Below the pieces are notes generated by a model. It saw nothing but the letters and a program-made list of their open reading frames with translations, was not told the origin of the DNA and did not search any database. Source: Cardiocondyla obscurior (Eukaryota; Arthropoda; Insecta; Hymenoptera; Formicidae). Taken from it: DNA of 64,000 nt. Each line of letters starts with the position of its first letter. The stretch's first letter is position 1. The stretch is from assembly GCF_019399895.1 (NCBI RefSeq), contig NC_091885.1, positions 2,020,501 to 2,084,500 of the forward strand, in the 5' to 3' direction. Shown here in pieces: positions 36,805-49,156 of the stretch. Both the position numbers and the translations under genes were made by a program.

Positions 36805-37783
36805 ATGACGGAAGATACTACTGAATTGAATTGTTCGTTACGACCAATGAATTGCGAAATTAGTTTATTATCAAGATCTGATGGCTCTACAATGTTTATG
36901 CAAGGTATGAAGTGAATGTAATAATAAATATATATGTTTGGATATAATACAATTCTTTTCCACTTGTAGGTGATACCACTATTATCGCAGGGGTAAATGG
37001 ACCTCTGGAAGCGAGAAGTCAAAAAATGGCATATGACAGAGTTTCTATTGAAGTTACGTATACACCTCTTAAAGGACCAGCTAGTAAGTTTGTTAAAAGT
37101 AAATTTTTTATTAACATTGTATGAACTATTAGATCCATACAACAGTTTTCTATCATTGTTTCAGAGGTGGATGACAGGTTGATTGAGACATATATTAAAG
37201 AAACTTGTGAATCTGCTATATTAGTTTTATTTCATCCTAACACCATGGTGTGTATTAATTTACAAGAAATGCAAGATTCTGGTGGGGTAAGATTTTAATT
37301 TGTCGATATATTGATAGACATTTTTTTTTAGTAAAGATTGAATAATAATGTATAAATAAATAAAATTCTAGCTGTTAGCTTGTGCTATCAACGCAGCATG
37401 TTTGGCATTGATTAATTCTGGACTTTCCATGAAGTATACTATTGCAGCCATGAGTTGTATGATAGAAAAAGAAACAGGAGAAGTAATCATGGACCCAAAT
37501 AGCTTACAATTAAAGGTATGTTTTTATATTAAAACTATTTAGTAGCAAATGGTAAATTGTACTTGTTTAGGAAGTAACATTTTTCGTTATTTATTTACAG
37601 AACGCGAGAGCAGAATTTACATATGCATTTGACAGTATTAAGAAGGATGTTGTATGTTGCCATAGCATAGGCCAATTTTCTCAAAATGAGTTTTTGACTT
37701 GTATGAATAAGTGCAGGCAAGTCAGTCAATATGTTTTCGATTATTATAGGGAAGTAATAAAAAAGTATGCAAGTGTGATTTAA
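36805..37783 (+). CDS. Rrp46: Exosome complex component Rrp46 (EXOSC5), five coding exons
   Basis: Coding exons are 36805-36904, 36970-37083, 37165-37286, 37372-37515 and 37601-37783. They join in frame to 663 nt (220 residues plus TAA), close to the roughly 230-residue size of animal EXOSC5. All introns are short (65-86 nt) with GT...AG ends. The ATG is the first in the open frame, which opens at 36691. The product has the RNase PH fold. Seen: DGS at residues 26-28, the MQGDT turn (32-36), AGVNGP (40-45), LLACAINAACLALINSGL (113-130, the family's conserved helix) and a C-terminal QYVFDYYREVIKKY. Known of the family: Rrp46 is one of six RNase PH-like subunits forming the ring of the eukaryotic RNA exosome, which processes and degrades RNA 3'-to-5' in nucleus and cytoplasm; in animals the ring has structural and RNA-channel roles and Rrp44/Rrp6 do the cutting. 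Nothing is broken. The neighbours are noncoding, so no operon-like context. Confidence 0.96.
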
Positions 37784-37801
37784 CATATTTTTTCGTTTAC
37801 A

Positions 37802-37807
37802 AATAAA
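37802..37807 (+). terminator. Polyadenylation signal of Rrp46
   Basis: A canonical AATAAA lies 18 nt after the Rrp46 stop codon, followed by T/G-rich sequence (about 37822-37855) suitable as a downstream element. This would give a very short 3' UTR of some 40 nt. Confidence 0.75.
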
Positions 37808-37855
37808 TATCCTATTTTACTTGCCTGTATGTTTCCTCATTATTATCTGTGTGTA

Positions 37856-38338
37856 ATATACATACTGCATATTTTCGACGTGCACAGAGCTCAGAAATCT
37901 ATCTGTTCGACGGCCGGCAGTGACGATGTATCAAAGAAACGCTGCGCATATAAATATACGTTTGTAATTTTATTAATAAAAGTTATTATATGTCAAACAA
38001 TTTTTTATGCAAAAAAAACAAAAATAAAACACGCGTATAAAACTCACGCTTTGTAATATCTTATATGGATAAATTTCCGACGTAGACTGGAAGGCAATTA
38101 AAAATATTGGTTGTCGATATACAATTTTTTAATTATTATTAGCACAAGTATTTAAATATTAATTATAATGCAGTATGTATATGCCTTTTTATTTGTTGTA
38201 AATAAGATTGTACGTATTTACGGTTTATATAATATTATTTTAAAGCCAAAATTTAACACATTTAATTATAAAAAATGTATATAAATTTAATATTTATTAT
38301 TCTTTACGACTAAATAATAATATTCTCTTTTTTTTTTA
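37856..38338. other. AT-rich DNA after Rrp46
   Basis: No coding signal seen. Confidence 0.6.
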
Positions 38339-38374
38339 GGTTATTTCCTGAACGATTATAGTTTTCTTCTTCAG

Positions 38375-38479
38375 TTTGTGGCTGATACCGAAAGAGGGTG
38401 CAACATACTTCTTGATTTCTGCTGCCCTCTGGAGTATGATATAATATTTCTTTCTACGCTATATCAACTAAAATAAAAG
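38375..38479 (+). other. Exon-like patch downstream of Rrp46
   Basis: Acceptor-like sequences end at 38339 and 38374 (CTTCTTCAG), and a donor-like AAAG|GTAATA follows 38479. The plus strand has 33 open codons (FVADTERGCNILLDF...) and the minus strand also has open frames. The GC content is higher than the AT-rich flanks. It could be an unrecognised transposon scrap or a noncoding exon. Confidence 0.2.
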
Positions 38480-38860
38480 GTAATATTTTACACGTTCTAT
38501 ATTAATTTGTATTTATAACATCGCATTTTAACTTAAAAAAAAATTGTTTTAAACTGTAAATATGTTTTTTTGTTTGTTTTTTTAGCGTAAAATGCATTCG
38601 GGGTCTAAACGTTAATAGAATCTATCTTATTGCCAATTATTATATTTAACCACAAAAGTCCAATACAATTGATAAAAATCAACGTAATTTGGCTGTTAAT
38701 ATAAGGTAATATAAATAATTAAATGTATTTTTTTTCCTTTTATGTAACTCAGTTTTATGTAAATAACCCTGTACCTTAATATTATTTGATTTTAGCCACC
38801 GTTGTTTATGAACGTACTTCATTATTAAGAAGCTCGCAATCTCGAAAGTGAATACATTGA
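38480..38860. other. AT-rich DNA with splice-acceptor-like tracts
   Basis: Acceptor-like sequences end near 38585 and 38796; no open frame goes with them. Confidence 0.45.
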
Positions 38861-41517
38861 AAATGCAACTTGTATTCAGCGTGCGTTCGATTCTGGCACG
38901 TTTAAAGAGGAGCGGATATCTGTCGGCGGGGCCACGCCTGGTCGCCAATCACGAGCTGTACCTACCATCGACGTGTACCCTTTGTGTCCTCCGGACCCTT
39001 TTAGTCCTTCTTTCTGGCTCTCAAGAATCCAGAGATTTAGTATGGAGGGGGAGCATCTCTGGACGTCCATTAAGTACAGAAATGAGCCTTACAAGGGAAA
39101 GAGAGAGAGAGAACGAGCGGTACGAACGGGTCGGACCAGATCCTCTCCGACCGGGCCCCGAGACCAAGAAGGACTTCTGAAGCGGAGCGAGATGGAAAAA
39201 GTAAGGTAAGATGAGAGAGTAAAAGAGAAACGTACAGTCGAAGCCGGGTCAGACCAGGCCGCGTTTAGCTGAGGTCGCCTCGGGCCCCCAGACCATTAAC
39301 AAGGAGCGGAGCAATTTATGGACCGGCTCGCTCATTTCCACTTTATTATTATTTTCTCATCTCATAGATGGTCTTCAGTGTCGTTTTGTTCTGCCCCCTC
39401 TGCTGCTCGTCCGGCAGCTTCTCTTCTTTCCCCGCCTCTCTCGCCGCGTTTCTCTCTTTCTCTCGTGAAATTAATACCCGCAGCTGAACTGGGAGAGCCA
39501 CCGACAAGCCGCGGCGACTTGGCGATGAGCTCGGAGAGGGTACCTTTTTGGGTGGGCAAAAAATTGCGGAACGCGAAATATTATTACGCACCGCCTCCTT
39601 CTACCTTACATTGATAATAATTTCGACTCGGGCTCATTGGCCCGACATTGTATCCGGAAGTATGTGTACGCTGTTTTAATTAAATTTACTTATATTGCAT
39701 AACGCGGTCTTGAAGCTAACAGCTTACGAGAATGACGAAAAGTAATATTATGTAGCAAATGAATTAAACCTCGTCACATCAGGTCAAATGGCTATTTGAT
39801 AATATCGATTATATGTATATTATATTTTATCTAAGATCATAATTTCACTTTCACTAATTTTTACGCTCGTGATCAATCTAAAATATATAAAAAAAAATTT
39901 TTTTTATTGTAAATATTACGCAAAAATAATATTAAATTATTTCCTTGTAATATATCTACGTTTCGCTTGATATAAGCTCGCGTGACGCAATATTGCCGCG
40001 TGCAAGTCGGGCCGATAAATCCTCGGTACACGAGTTAATTTTAAACGATCACGACTTCCAACCGCGATGACAACACATACGGTGACCTGGCAGCCACCCT
40101 TCCTTCGTATAGAAAGTTCTTGCAAACACCCCCTCGCTCTAACTCTTCTATCCTCAGTTAAAAGGCTCAGATGAGCTCTCCATTTTACGACCCGCCTATA
40201 AGACTCGAACATGCGTCTCGGTGCAAAATAGCCGCCTTTCGTTACCTCCGCTCGAGAAGGTGGGCTCATCCGGACCCCTTTAGTTTCATTTCTCCCCTAC
40301 CGCTCGTCGTTCTGGCTCTCTAACCCGGTGCTCGCCCATTGGCGCGAGGGTAGTTGTTATGAAATTAGCATGAACGATCGAGTTAAGGCCGCGAAGGTAA
40401 TCGCTTCGAGAGCACTGTGCAAGGGATTGGATATACCAGCGCGGACCCTTTATCCAATGCCGCCGATAGTAAGGCCCAAACACTGCCCTTCGCCACATCC
40501 GATTGGCTCGAGACGATTTACGATCGTTTTGCCTCGAATGTCTCCGGTCGTCTGCGCGATGAAGGAGATCGTGGTTCTTGCAATTAAGAATCGCGATGTC
40601 TTAATGCCAAAGCAATTAGCAGCATGCATTAATGACCGCGCGGCGAATTTAATTTCGTCACATTTATCTCCATTTGTCAATCGATTATAACATTTAAATT
40701 CAAAATAGAATAAATGATATTTATACAGAAAATATTTAATAATATAATACGGGGGGAAAATAATATTATTTGGGAGGGATAAAGAATAAAGATTTAAATT
40801 AATTGAAGAAAGTTATTTACAAATTTTTTTAGTTTTTGTTATAAGAGGGAGAAAATGTATTTCTGTAATTGTTCTCCGCGAGCATAAAACGCGTGCAATT
40901 AAAACGTTAAAAATTTATATAATGCTAAAACTATTTAAATAAAAATCGGCAATATCAAGAAGTGATGAGAAAACAAACGGGCGCCAAGTCGAAGGCAAAA
41001 GTCACTTGACGCGTGACATGACTGGAAGTGACAGCCGCCGCGTGTAGGACAAGAATCGTACGTCGAGAAACTGACATCGGAGGGATCGTGGACCTCATCT
41101 CTGTCGGTCAAGGGCTCAGGTGCAGGCTTCTCGCGTTGAGAATGACGAATTCTCGTCACTCGTCTTGCTCACTGAATTTATTACCGCACTCTGGAATATC
41201 GAACTGCTATTTCAAGTATAATTAGATGAATACGTTCTACTTACGAATTATAATTATCGCTTGATTAAAATTTTCTGAGAATTTTTTCTGCAACACATAT
41301 GTAAAATTAATTATTAATAATGAGACCTCGGTGTCTCTTAAATATATTATTATTGTGTAGAACGTGAGTACGTTTTTAAAATATTTGTGATATGTTAGTC
41401 AACGAGATAAGAAATTTTTAATGGCAGCTTTATGTTAGATAAAAATGATGAATTTTCAAAGAAATAAAAAAAAAGGGATTTTTATTGACGATAGGATCGA
41501 ATAAATTTTGAACGAAT
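38861..41517. other. CpG/GC-rich blocks alternating with AT-rich DNA, no recognised gene
   Basis: 38.86-39.60 kb and 39.98-40.68 kb are CpG-rich. The second contains two CCAAT-type boxes (ATTGG near 40337 and 40502). Frames at 38863-39177(+) and 40328-40690(+) are open about 105-120 codons with no recognised motif. This marks the start of the GC-richer right half. Confidence 0.4.
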
Positions 41518-44500
41518 ATGAAAGCGCAACTGAATGACATTCCGATAAATTATGTCTGTAGAAAAAACGGGTCTAATTGGTCAGCAGTGTCGATAAGCGG
41601 AAAAGCTAAGAGTCGTAATAAAAGAAAGGGCAATGAACCATCGCACGAGCACGAGTATCCCGCGGTGCGACGTTGTCCGATCAGATCGCCGAGTAAGATT
41701 GATGGTTTCTTAATAACCGAGAAAAACCGGCAAAACGATCTGTTCACCGCGACACCGCGGGTGGCCAGCGGTAAGAATTACACCTGGACGACATGGTTTT
41801 TCTTCGTGGTCCATCCCGCCAATCCCGCGTTTCTCTTTCACTCACAATCGGTTCGCCAATTTTTTTTTTTTTTTTTTTCCATATCCAAAGGCATAAATTT
41901 CAAGTGCACGTCGACGAGATGCGATCGATTCGCGAATGATGAAATCGGCTCTGTTACTAATTTGTGTCAGCGGATTGCACGAGTAAAGATATTAATCGTT
42001 TTATTTGATTTCGCCCGATAGCCATGAATCACTCGCGAAGGGTGCAATTACGACTCCCGTGGGTAAACTAATAAACGATCTAGCGATGCGTTCTGCGAAC
42101 GGTGGGCGCGATCGTCGATCTCCTTTTTCCATGCTGAGGGTGCCCGGGGTAATAAGAAAAACGAGATCGGATTTCGGCGTCGAAGCCGCCTACGTCGGCG
42201 AGCGGGAGTGGAAAGGGCGGGAGAGCAAAGTCAGTTTGGTTCTTGTCACATTCTTGTCAAGCGGGACAGCGTGCCACGTCAATCTCCTCCTCGCTACGTT
42301 CCGCGCCAAGGTGTCTCTCTCTTCCTCTTCGGTATCGGCACGGCTACCGGATGCCTGCGCCCGATCGACCATGAAGAGCCGGAATAGATGGATGGACGGA
42401 CAGATGGACAAGCGTTCGATGCGTCAGAGAAAAATATAACCGGCGCTCCATGACGCAGCCAAACTGCCTCATTAGTTCGGTTTATCCGCAAAAGTGGAAG
42501 TTCTGGAATCCATGCTGCGAGCGCCGGCTACTTAATAACCGACCGCGCTATCTTCCGAGACCCGCTCGGCCTTCCCATAAACTTGTACAACTTTTTTCAC
42601 ACCAACGACCCACCTTCTATTGCACTCGCATACTTAACGTAACGGTATTTAACTCCCGGTGAATCCCTATTAACGCGGCGCTGCGATATTGAAATGCGGA
42701 TTTGAAATTAAGATTTCTAAGTAAAAAGAAAAATCGCATCAACATAAAAAGACGTTTTAATACGTTAGGCGTTCTCTTAAGACTTGTAAAAAATGTTTCG
42801 TACCGCATCTAATCTATATAGAATAAAAAAAAAAAAAAAAACGAAAGGTAACACCAACGCATGAAACGTAGCTCGTTATCACGCTATCGAGGCACGCGTT
42901 ATCAAGACACTATTTTAATTTATATCCCGAGACTATTTATTCGACGCGCTAGACTATTTAGAAAATAATGCGGTTGCTGCCGCTAGCGACAGTGGTAACC
43001 TGCGAACTTGAAGAGGTTGGAGCGGAACCGGTGGACATGCCAAAAAATACGGCAGCAACGAGGTCCAATTCATCGCGACAGCTCGTGCCATCGATCAATC
43101 CGCCCTGGCGAAGGTGGAGGACGGAATAAGACGAAGGTGAGAGGCAGGCAGGGAAGAGAAACGATACGGAAAAGGTAGTCGCGCAACGTTGTACTCGGTG
43201 AGACATTAATTGACACGAATGAAGGTAGGGAATGAAGGGGCGAGTGATCTCTCGTCCACCGGAACGAGGAAGGTGCTCGTTACAGGAGGGGGGGTGGGTG
43301 GGAGGGAGAGGGAGATACGTAGAAGATCCGCGCTCGGAGGTGGGTGCGCGGGAACGAAAACGGCAACGGGTGGTGGCATCCAGCTCATCCGATCATGCCG
43401 CCGTCGAGACAGCAGCGGAAACGACAACGAGAAGGACCACGACGAGAAGGAGGATGAGAATGAAGAATGAGCCGACGTCCACGTAGGCGGAGCTCCTGGC
43501 TTTGTGAATCGGTTTCGCCGCTCCCGTCGCATCGGTTACCATCGCATAGACTTCTGTTCCCGGCTCTCGCGACCGATCGGCTCCCGTCACCCAGGTGATC
43601 GGCCGATTGTTTCTCGTTCCGGCGCGATTCGCTTCTTCCTTTCTCGTCGCCGACTCTCTTCCTCCCCCTGTTTACCGCCGTGCTTCGTTTTCTTTCCGTT
43701 CTTCCCCCGTCGTCTCGGTATCCCACACTTGTGGCGAACCAAGATTTATGCGCGCCGCCAGTTGAGACGTTTGCGCGAAGAGATTGAATGTGATACCAAA
43801 GCGGAGGTACCATACCAGCGTGAGCGGAACGCGGTCTAGCAGATCACTCTGAAATATTTGAGCCTCTCGCTGTCAGAAGTTTATAGACACGCGTGTCCAT
43901 AATGAGCAGACATCACGCACCGACTCATTCGTGTCGATTAATCATGCTCGCTTCTCTCGCTAGGTCTACGATGTGCGATCGAGGGAGATTCCGAGTGCCC
44001 GCGATATTTCTGAGTCCTCTCACATTCACTTCGACAAAATAATAAGCTACCTTTTTGATTTAATATTCGGGCTTATTATTGGAAAATTAGCTTGTAATAA
44101 TAAAGATAAAACAAACGACGAGAAAAGTCGGGACCGCTAATAACGGGGTTCGGTACGACAATCACGAGACCTTTTCTAACTTTTTAACTAGCCCTCGTGG
44201 CTTCCGTGCTTTTTTACGGTTCAATTTTCAAAGCGAGTTCAAGTCGGTTGGTTAGCATTCTTTAAGTGCTTCCTAAAAACTTGTTGATACGAGCACGTAA
44301 AAGCGGGCTATTTTCTTCGCGAACAAGCCCGCCGTCGCGTGCATCACGTAGCCGCGCAATTTTCACCTATACAATTTGTAAATTGACTAAAGTCAGCGAT
44401 TTCAGCGTCGTTGATTATATTAAATGAAAGGTGCGTTCGCGACGGCAATATTAATCCGCGATTCCTTTTAATTTTCTCGAAGCAGCGGCCTACCACCGCG

Positions 44501-44841
44501 TGTCCCGTCATCGCCAATCAATATGCTAACGAGCGATTTCATGCCGCGGCGAGGGCAAAATAAAAACCGACTGGGGCAGTGAAATCGAGCGAGACGCCTA
44601 GGGGCAGCAAGAAAGGGAGGGACAAAGAGAGGATGGCGGACACGATCGGTAATCGAAGCGGTCGTAGTCGCCGCTGGGCGATTCCACCTTCCTTCTGGGT
44701 ACCTCTTTTGAATGTGCGCCGGCCAATTAAAATAATTAGCGACGAAACGAACGAGAGCGAGTTTAGTGCACGATTATTGATACAGATAAAGAGCGAGGGA
44801 GATAGATGGACGCGGACGACGGGCAATGGGAAACGGAGACG
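41518..44841. other. CpG-rich DNA, many overlapping frames, no recognised gene
   Basis: An ATG frame at 41518-42021 (167 codons) crosses the T19 homopolymer, which makes it doubtful. 42.96-43.84 kb is CpG-rich with overlapping frames on both strands, typical of a promoter region. Confidence 0.45.
41860..41878. repeat. T19 homopolymer
   Basis: Uninterrupted run of 19 T, in a CpG-rich neighbourhood. Confidence 0.9.
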
Positions 44842-45474
44842 CGTTATTTACGACGGACTTGATTTAATAACGTCTGTCGCGAGTATAGCTCTTGGCTCTG
44901 CGATCGAACGCGCGTTTCCCGGCGTAAAAAAAAAAAATTCGAAATAACTCGCAGGGCGGTTGACGAGGGCTTGAAGCGACTCCGAATTATTGAAACGTTG
45001 ACGATCTTTTACGGCGCGAGGCTCGCCTCTCACGGTCGTCGCTCGAGACCTCGATTAGACGTTTCAATTTCTGCGAATAAGTTGCGATTGCATCGCGATA
45101 TGGAAAAGGCGCCTACTTTGATCACAGTCTACGTCACTTGGTTAGTTTTATTCTTTTACAAGGAGAGCGTTATTTATGACGAGATTAATAAATGCTACGG
45201 CTACGGTAACCTTTCGCGTGGTCAACGCGTGTCCGGTAAAAAAAAAAAAAAAAGAAATATCAAAGCGAGCGACGTGTTTTCGCGATGTTGCAGCTCGTTT
45301 AATTGCTGTATTAAATGTTGCGGATCGCGGAATCGCAATTCGGATAATGGCATACCGATTAAATTCAATGTAGCAACGACTAGCGGGGCGTCTACTTCAA
45401 TTACTTTTTGTGCTTTATCGAACTTTAATCTTTTATAGCAAAACGTTATTTACGACGGGCTTGATTTAATAACG
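44842..45474 (+). repeat. Three copies of a CGTTATTTA[C/T]GACG element
   Basis: 31-nt copies at 44842-44872 and 45444-45474 differ at a single position; each begins CGTTATTTACGACGG and ends TTTAATAACG, so the ends form a 7-bp inverted repeat. Weaker similarity continues for some 30 nt after them (AACGTCT.TCGCG). A degenerate third copy starts at 45169 (CGTTATTTATGACGAG). Spacing is about 327 and 275 bp. The type of element is unknown. Confidence 0.55.
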
Positions 45475-46499
45475 ATCCGGGCAACGTCTCTCGCGCTACT
45501 CACAGCCGGCGCAAAATAAAGAGAATCGCCGTCCGACGGAAACTCCGGAAACAATCGTACACAATACAACGTGCACAATAGCCGGCGGCATCGTTTAATT
45601 TCCCGGCTGGACTTTTCTAACGCAAGGGCGTCGGGATTAAATCCGACATAAACACACGGGAAAGGCATTCGCTTTAATTATTATCCCGTTTAATGGATTT
45701 TCGCCGGTCCCGCGTAATGGATTATTTAAAAACGGCTACACGTATGAAGCGGCGCGGAAGGTTAATGACGGTCAATATCGCGAAACCGACGGCGCCAAAG
45801 ATCGAAGAGCAAAGATCAATGATCTTAGGGAGGCAATTCCCCGATTCTCAAGGCGGTAAAAAATTGAAACGGTGGATAGCGCATCGGAGGTTGTTAAAGT
45901 AAAAAAAAGTGGCGCTATAACGTACGCTATTTCTTTTTTTTAATTTCTTTTTTAAATCTTTGTTAGTCAGCTCTTATCAAAGAACGGACAATTAGTCGAT
46001 ACAACGGCTGAAAATCTTGGGCGCGCGTTCCCTTCTGTGAAGGATGGTCCGTCTGTCTCGTAAATTCCGACAACGCGAGGACTCGCGGCAGTCTATTACT
46101 ACTTTGGCAGGCTCCGCACTGCCCCTACGCCGTTTATAGTCGGCGCTGCACAAAACCCCGACGCTATTACATTTCGACTGAGGGCCCGACGGAAGACGGT
46201 AATCGATTACGCGAAGCTCGCGCTTCCGCTCTCGACTTTATTTAACGCGCGTTACGTAGCAACAATACCATTCAGCCGAAGCCACCGCTCCTCTCGCACG
46301 TCGCGATAAAATCCGAAACGGAATTCGTGAGAATGCGCCCGAGTGAACCCCCTGAATTTAAATACGATGCGAATTAGTTTTCAAAGCGCGAATAAAATTT
46401 TACGACAACGTGAGAGACCCTAGATGTGTCGTAACATGCCACGTTTCGAGGATTAAGAGAAATACTGAGCGGCCGGGACTAGATTAGAGCGAAGCTGAC
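45475..46499. other. CpG-rich DNA, no recognised gene
   Basis: Short frames only; nothing supported was seen. Confidence 0.5.
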
Positions 46500-46807
46500 A
46501 GCTAAAGCCGGGAGAATCCGACGACGTCGTTGTCGTCATCGCCGTCGCTCGTTGTCTCGAACGAGCGCTTTAGGCATTGTTCCGTTGAGGGACCGCTGCC
46601 GAGTCCACGGCGAAACCTGACTCGCGTTCGGAACCGCTGGGCCGGCGTTTCATTTATTCAAAGTAAGTTATTGCGATCGGCGCGGCCACTATATTACCGG
46701 GCGAAGACTCCTCTTCTCCTTCATCCATTTCTCTTTCACCGTTTCCGTCTCCCTCTCGAACCTTCGTCTTCTCCGTTAAGAGTCGGGCTCCCGGTTTCGA
46801 TTTCCAG
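46500..46807 (+). ncRNA. Candidate first exon, plus strand
   Basis: A CpG- and pyrimidine-rich block ending at a consensus donor TTCCAG|GTAAGA (46808). A second donor-like AA|GTAAGT occurs inside it at 46663. A frame from about 46530 is open to the donor but closes 13 codons into the exon at 49002 if the two are spliced. No product was recognised. Confidence 0.3.
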
Positions 46808-49001
46808 GTAAGATATTCATCTAATTCCCTTTGCCTCCCATCCTCCCGATTAGTGGACGACCAAGTGGCAATCCGTAGTGCCTGTATAAGCTTTTCAACC
46901 GTTTGGACAGCGGCCACTAACTTCTCGGTGACCAGATGATCTCGAAAGAGAATGGAGATAGATATCCGACGGTCAGATGCGCGTTTAGTATTAATTACAT
47001 CGACTACTCGTTAATTACTCGCAGCTATATACGTCGCCGTGCATTTATTAAGAGACGCGGAAAGCTTGAATTATAGCGTCGAGGGGAAGGAAGGAGAATT
47101 CGTTATGAAAGATTCTCGAGGGTAACTTTGTAAGACTGATCGACACTTGAACGATTTCCGGGCAACTAATTCGTGAGATTCATAGCGCGAACGAGCCGCC
47201 GAATGAGCGCGCTCTGCGAATGCTGGATACGCAAAGCCGCGGATCTCCTCGTTCGGTATGCCGGTGCGCGCGACCGAGGGAGGAACCCTTGGGAAATTTC
47301 TTGACAACGGCTGTGCGGACCGCGCAACGTGGGAACAATTTGCAAGCTCGTGGCGGTTCGTAACATTCCTAAGCTCAGCAGTAAACGGTTATTCGGGACG
47401 CGTCCTCGTACGTTCGTACGTGCATGTGCGGTTGCGCTCTTCCCGTCCCGCGGCGCCAAAGACGCCGCGCGGAATTTCGGAATTCGTTGCTGAATTCCGC
47501 GTCTCTTCTTTCGACAGTCGCGTCCGCTCCCATCCCCCTCGTTTCCTTTCCCGAGCCTTCGCGAGTCGCTGGTTGGTTTCTATTATTTTGTGTTATCGCG
47601 CCGGTGAAAGAGGCTCCGGCTCCGCTCCGTCTGTCTAAGCCTATTTTCAGCCGCGAAGGGACGGGATGGTCAGTTCTCAAATAGAAGAAAATTGAGATTA
47701 TCTATCACCGCGATGACGCCTCGCCCCGGGTGTCTCGGGATCGCGCGCGACTCTATTCCGCATTCTCTTTCATAAATCCGGAAACATTATTGGGAAAGGG
47801 AAGGAGCGACTGAGACGTCGCTGCCAGAAAGAGGAGGATTGTAAACGTCGACGCGAGTGACATGCGTATTTCGAGCACGCGGCAACGAAATCCCGTCGGT
47901 TCTATTTGTGGGGCGCCACGGTGATGTTTCACATTGACGTTCCGACGAGCCTCCTTGGGCTTCGCCTTCGCCTTCGTCTTCGCGCGGTGAATCTTCATCG
48001 TCGGAAAACTTGAGCCGCCGCGTCTAGTGCCTAATGCGATCTCCCGTTCGTGAAAGTCGACACGTTATTTTATTGAGATGGTAAATATGCTGCTTCCCCG
48101 TTCCACGTCAAACGTAGAATACCCTATTTTCTTTCCACCTACGGTGTGATTTACGGATTTGTATCGTAAACGACATTATCACGATACCATACTTTTCAGG
48201 CAATTTAGATCCATTGCAATTTAGAACGTTAAAAAAAAAGATTCTTCTACGCCTTCGTAACGCTTTTATCGTACATTTATATGGTATTTAGAATTTTCTC
48301 TTACCTAACGTGTACTCAGCTTCCACGTTCCTCTTATGTAGCTTCATTAAAACTTTACTACGCGCATATAATCCTCTCTTGTTTCCGAATTCTTAATACA
48401 TCTTTTATGAGAGCAGGGAAGATAAACTTCGAGCAGATGCCGCGGTCTTTTTCGCCTCTTCATTCCCATAGGAAAGAAAGAAAGGGCAAGAACGTAAGGG
48501 TCGGTGAAAGGGAGGTGAGTGCCGCGAGTGTAAGTAACGAGTTCAGAATTTCATTAGCGGACGGGCGGCGAGATTATTTTAAAGAGATACGGAATTACCT
48601 GATTAGGAGGGAAAAAGTCATTAACTCAGGCGAAACTAATTAACGCTAGGCTCGAGAACCGTTCCTCTCCTCTTCGTGAATTCGCTCCTTAGCTCGCCGC
48701 AAGTCTTTTTCGCATCTGCTATTTCTCTTCTTTTATTTTTCTCAGTTTTACACTCGCAGGATGCAGTCATTATCGAAGGAAAATCGATTCGTCTTTTCGC
48801 AATGTAACGCCAAGGTTAACATTTCTCTTTAACGTCACGCGGGTCATATACATTTCTTATGCCGATCGTTATTTTACTTGCTAAAAAAGAAAAAAAAATT
48901 ATATATTAAGTAAAAAATTAAAAAAAAGAAAAAGAAAAATATTTATTATCGTTATATTTGTAATACACAGCTTGGATTTAATTTTTTTTTTTTTTTTTCA
49001 G
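46808..49001. other. Candidate intron or intergenic DNA, CpG-rich then AT-rich
   Basis: Frames at 47258-47638(+) and 47375-47680(-) overlap and are unrecognised. Donor-like sequences occur near 48515 and 48531. No coherent gene. Confidence 0.4.
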
Positions 49002-49156
49002 AGCGATATACAACATCAGGGAGGAAAAGAACGTTCAATGAATTATAATTGGGCTTTCCACTCAGCGGGAGCATGAAATGGGAGTGCCGGAAAGTAGCGA
49101 GCACGGCGTATCGGAAATATGGTAGCAGAGAAATCTTGCAGGCGCGGAATAAGGAG
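49002..49156 (+). ncRNA. Candidate internal exon, plus strand
   Basis: The acceptor is a 17-T tract followed by CAG (48982-49001) and the donor is AAGGAG|GTAAGT (49157), both near consensus. The 155-nt block is GC-richer than its AT-rich flanks. All frames but one are stopped. An ATG at 49073 gives 28 codons open to the donor (MKWECRKVASTAYRKYGSRE...). It could join the donor at 46807. I favour an untranslated or lncRNA exon. Confidence 0.35.

Noticed and set aside
36702..37142. 146-codon minus-strand ORF
   Set aside because: It lies antisense to Rrp46 exons 1 and 2 and their intron; the sense strand has clear homology and splice sites.
41518..42021. 167-codon ATG ORF
   Set aside because: It runs through the T19 homopolymer as a poly-Phe block, which would not be stable in a real coding sequence, and nothing is recognised.
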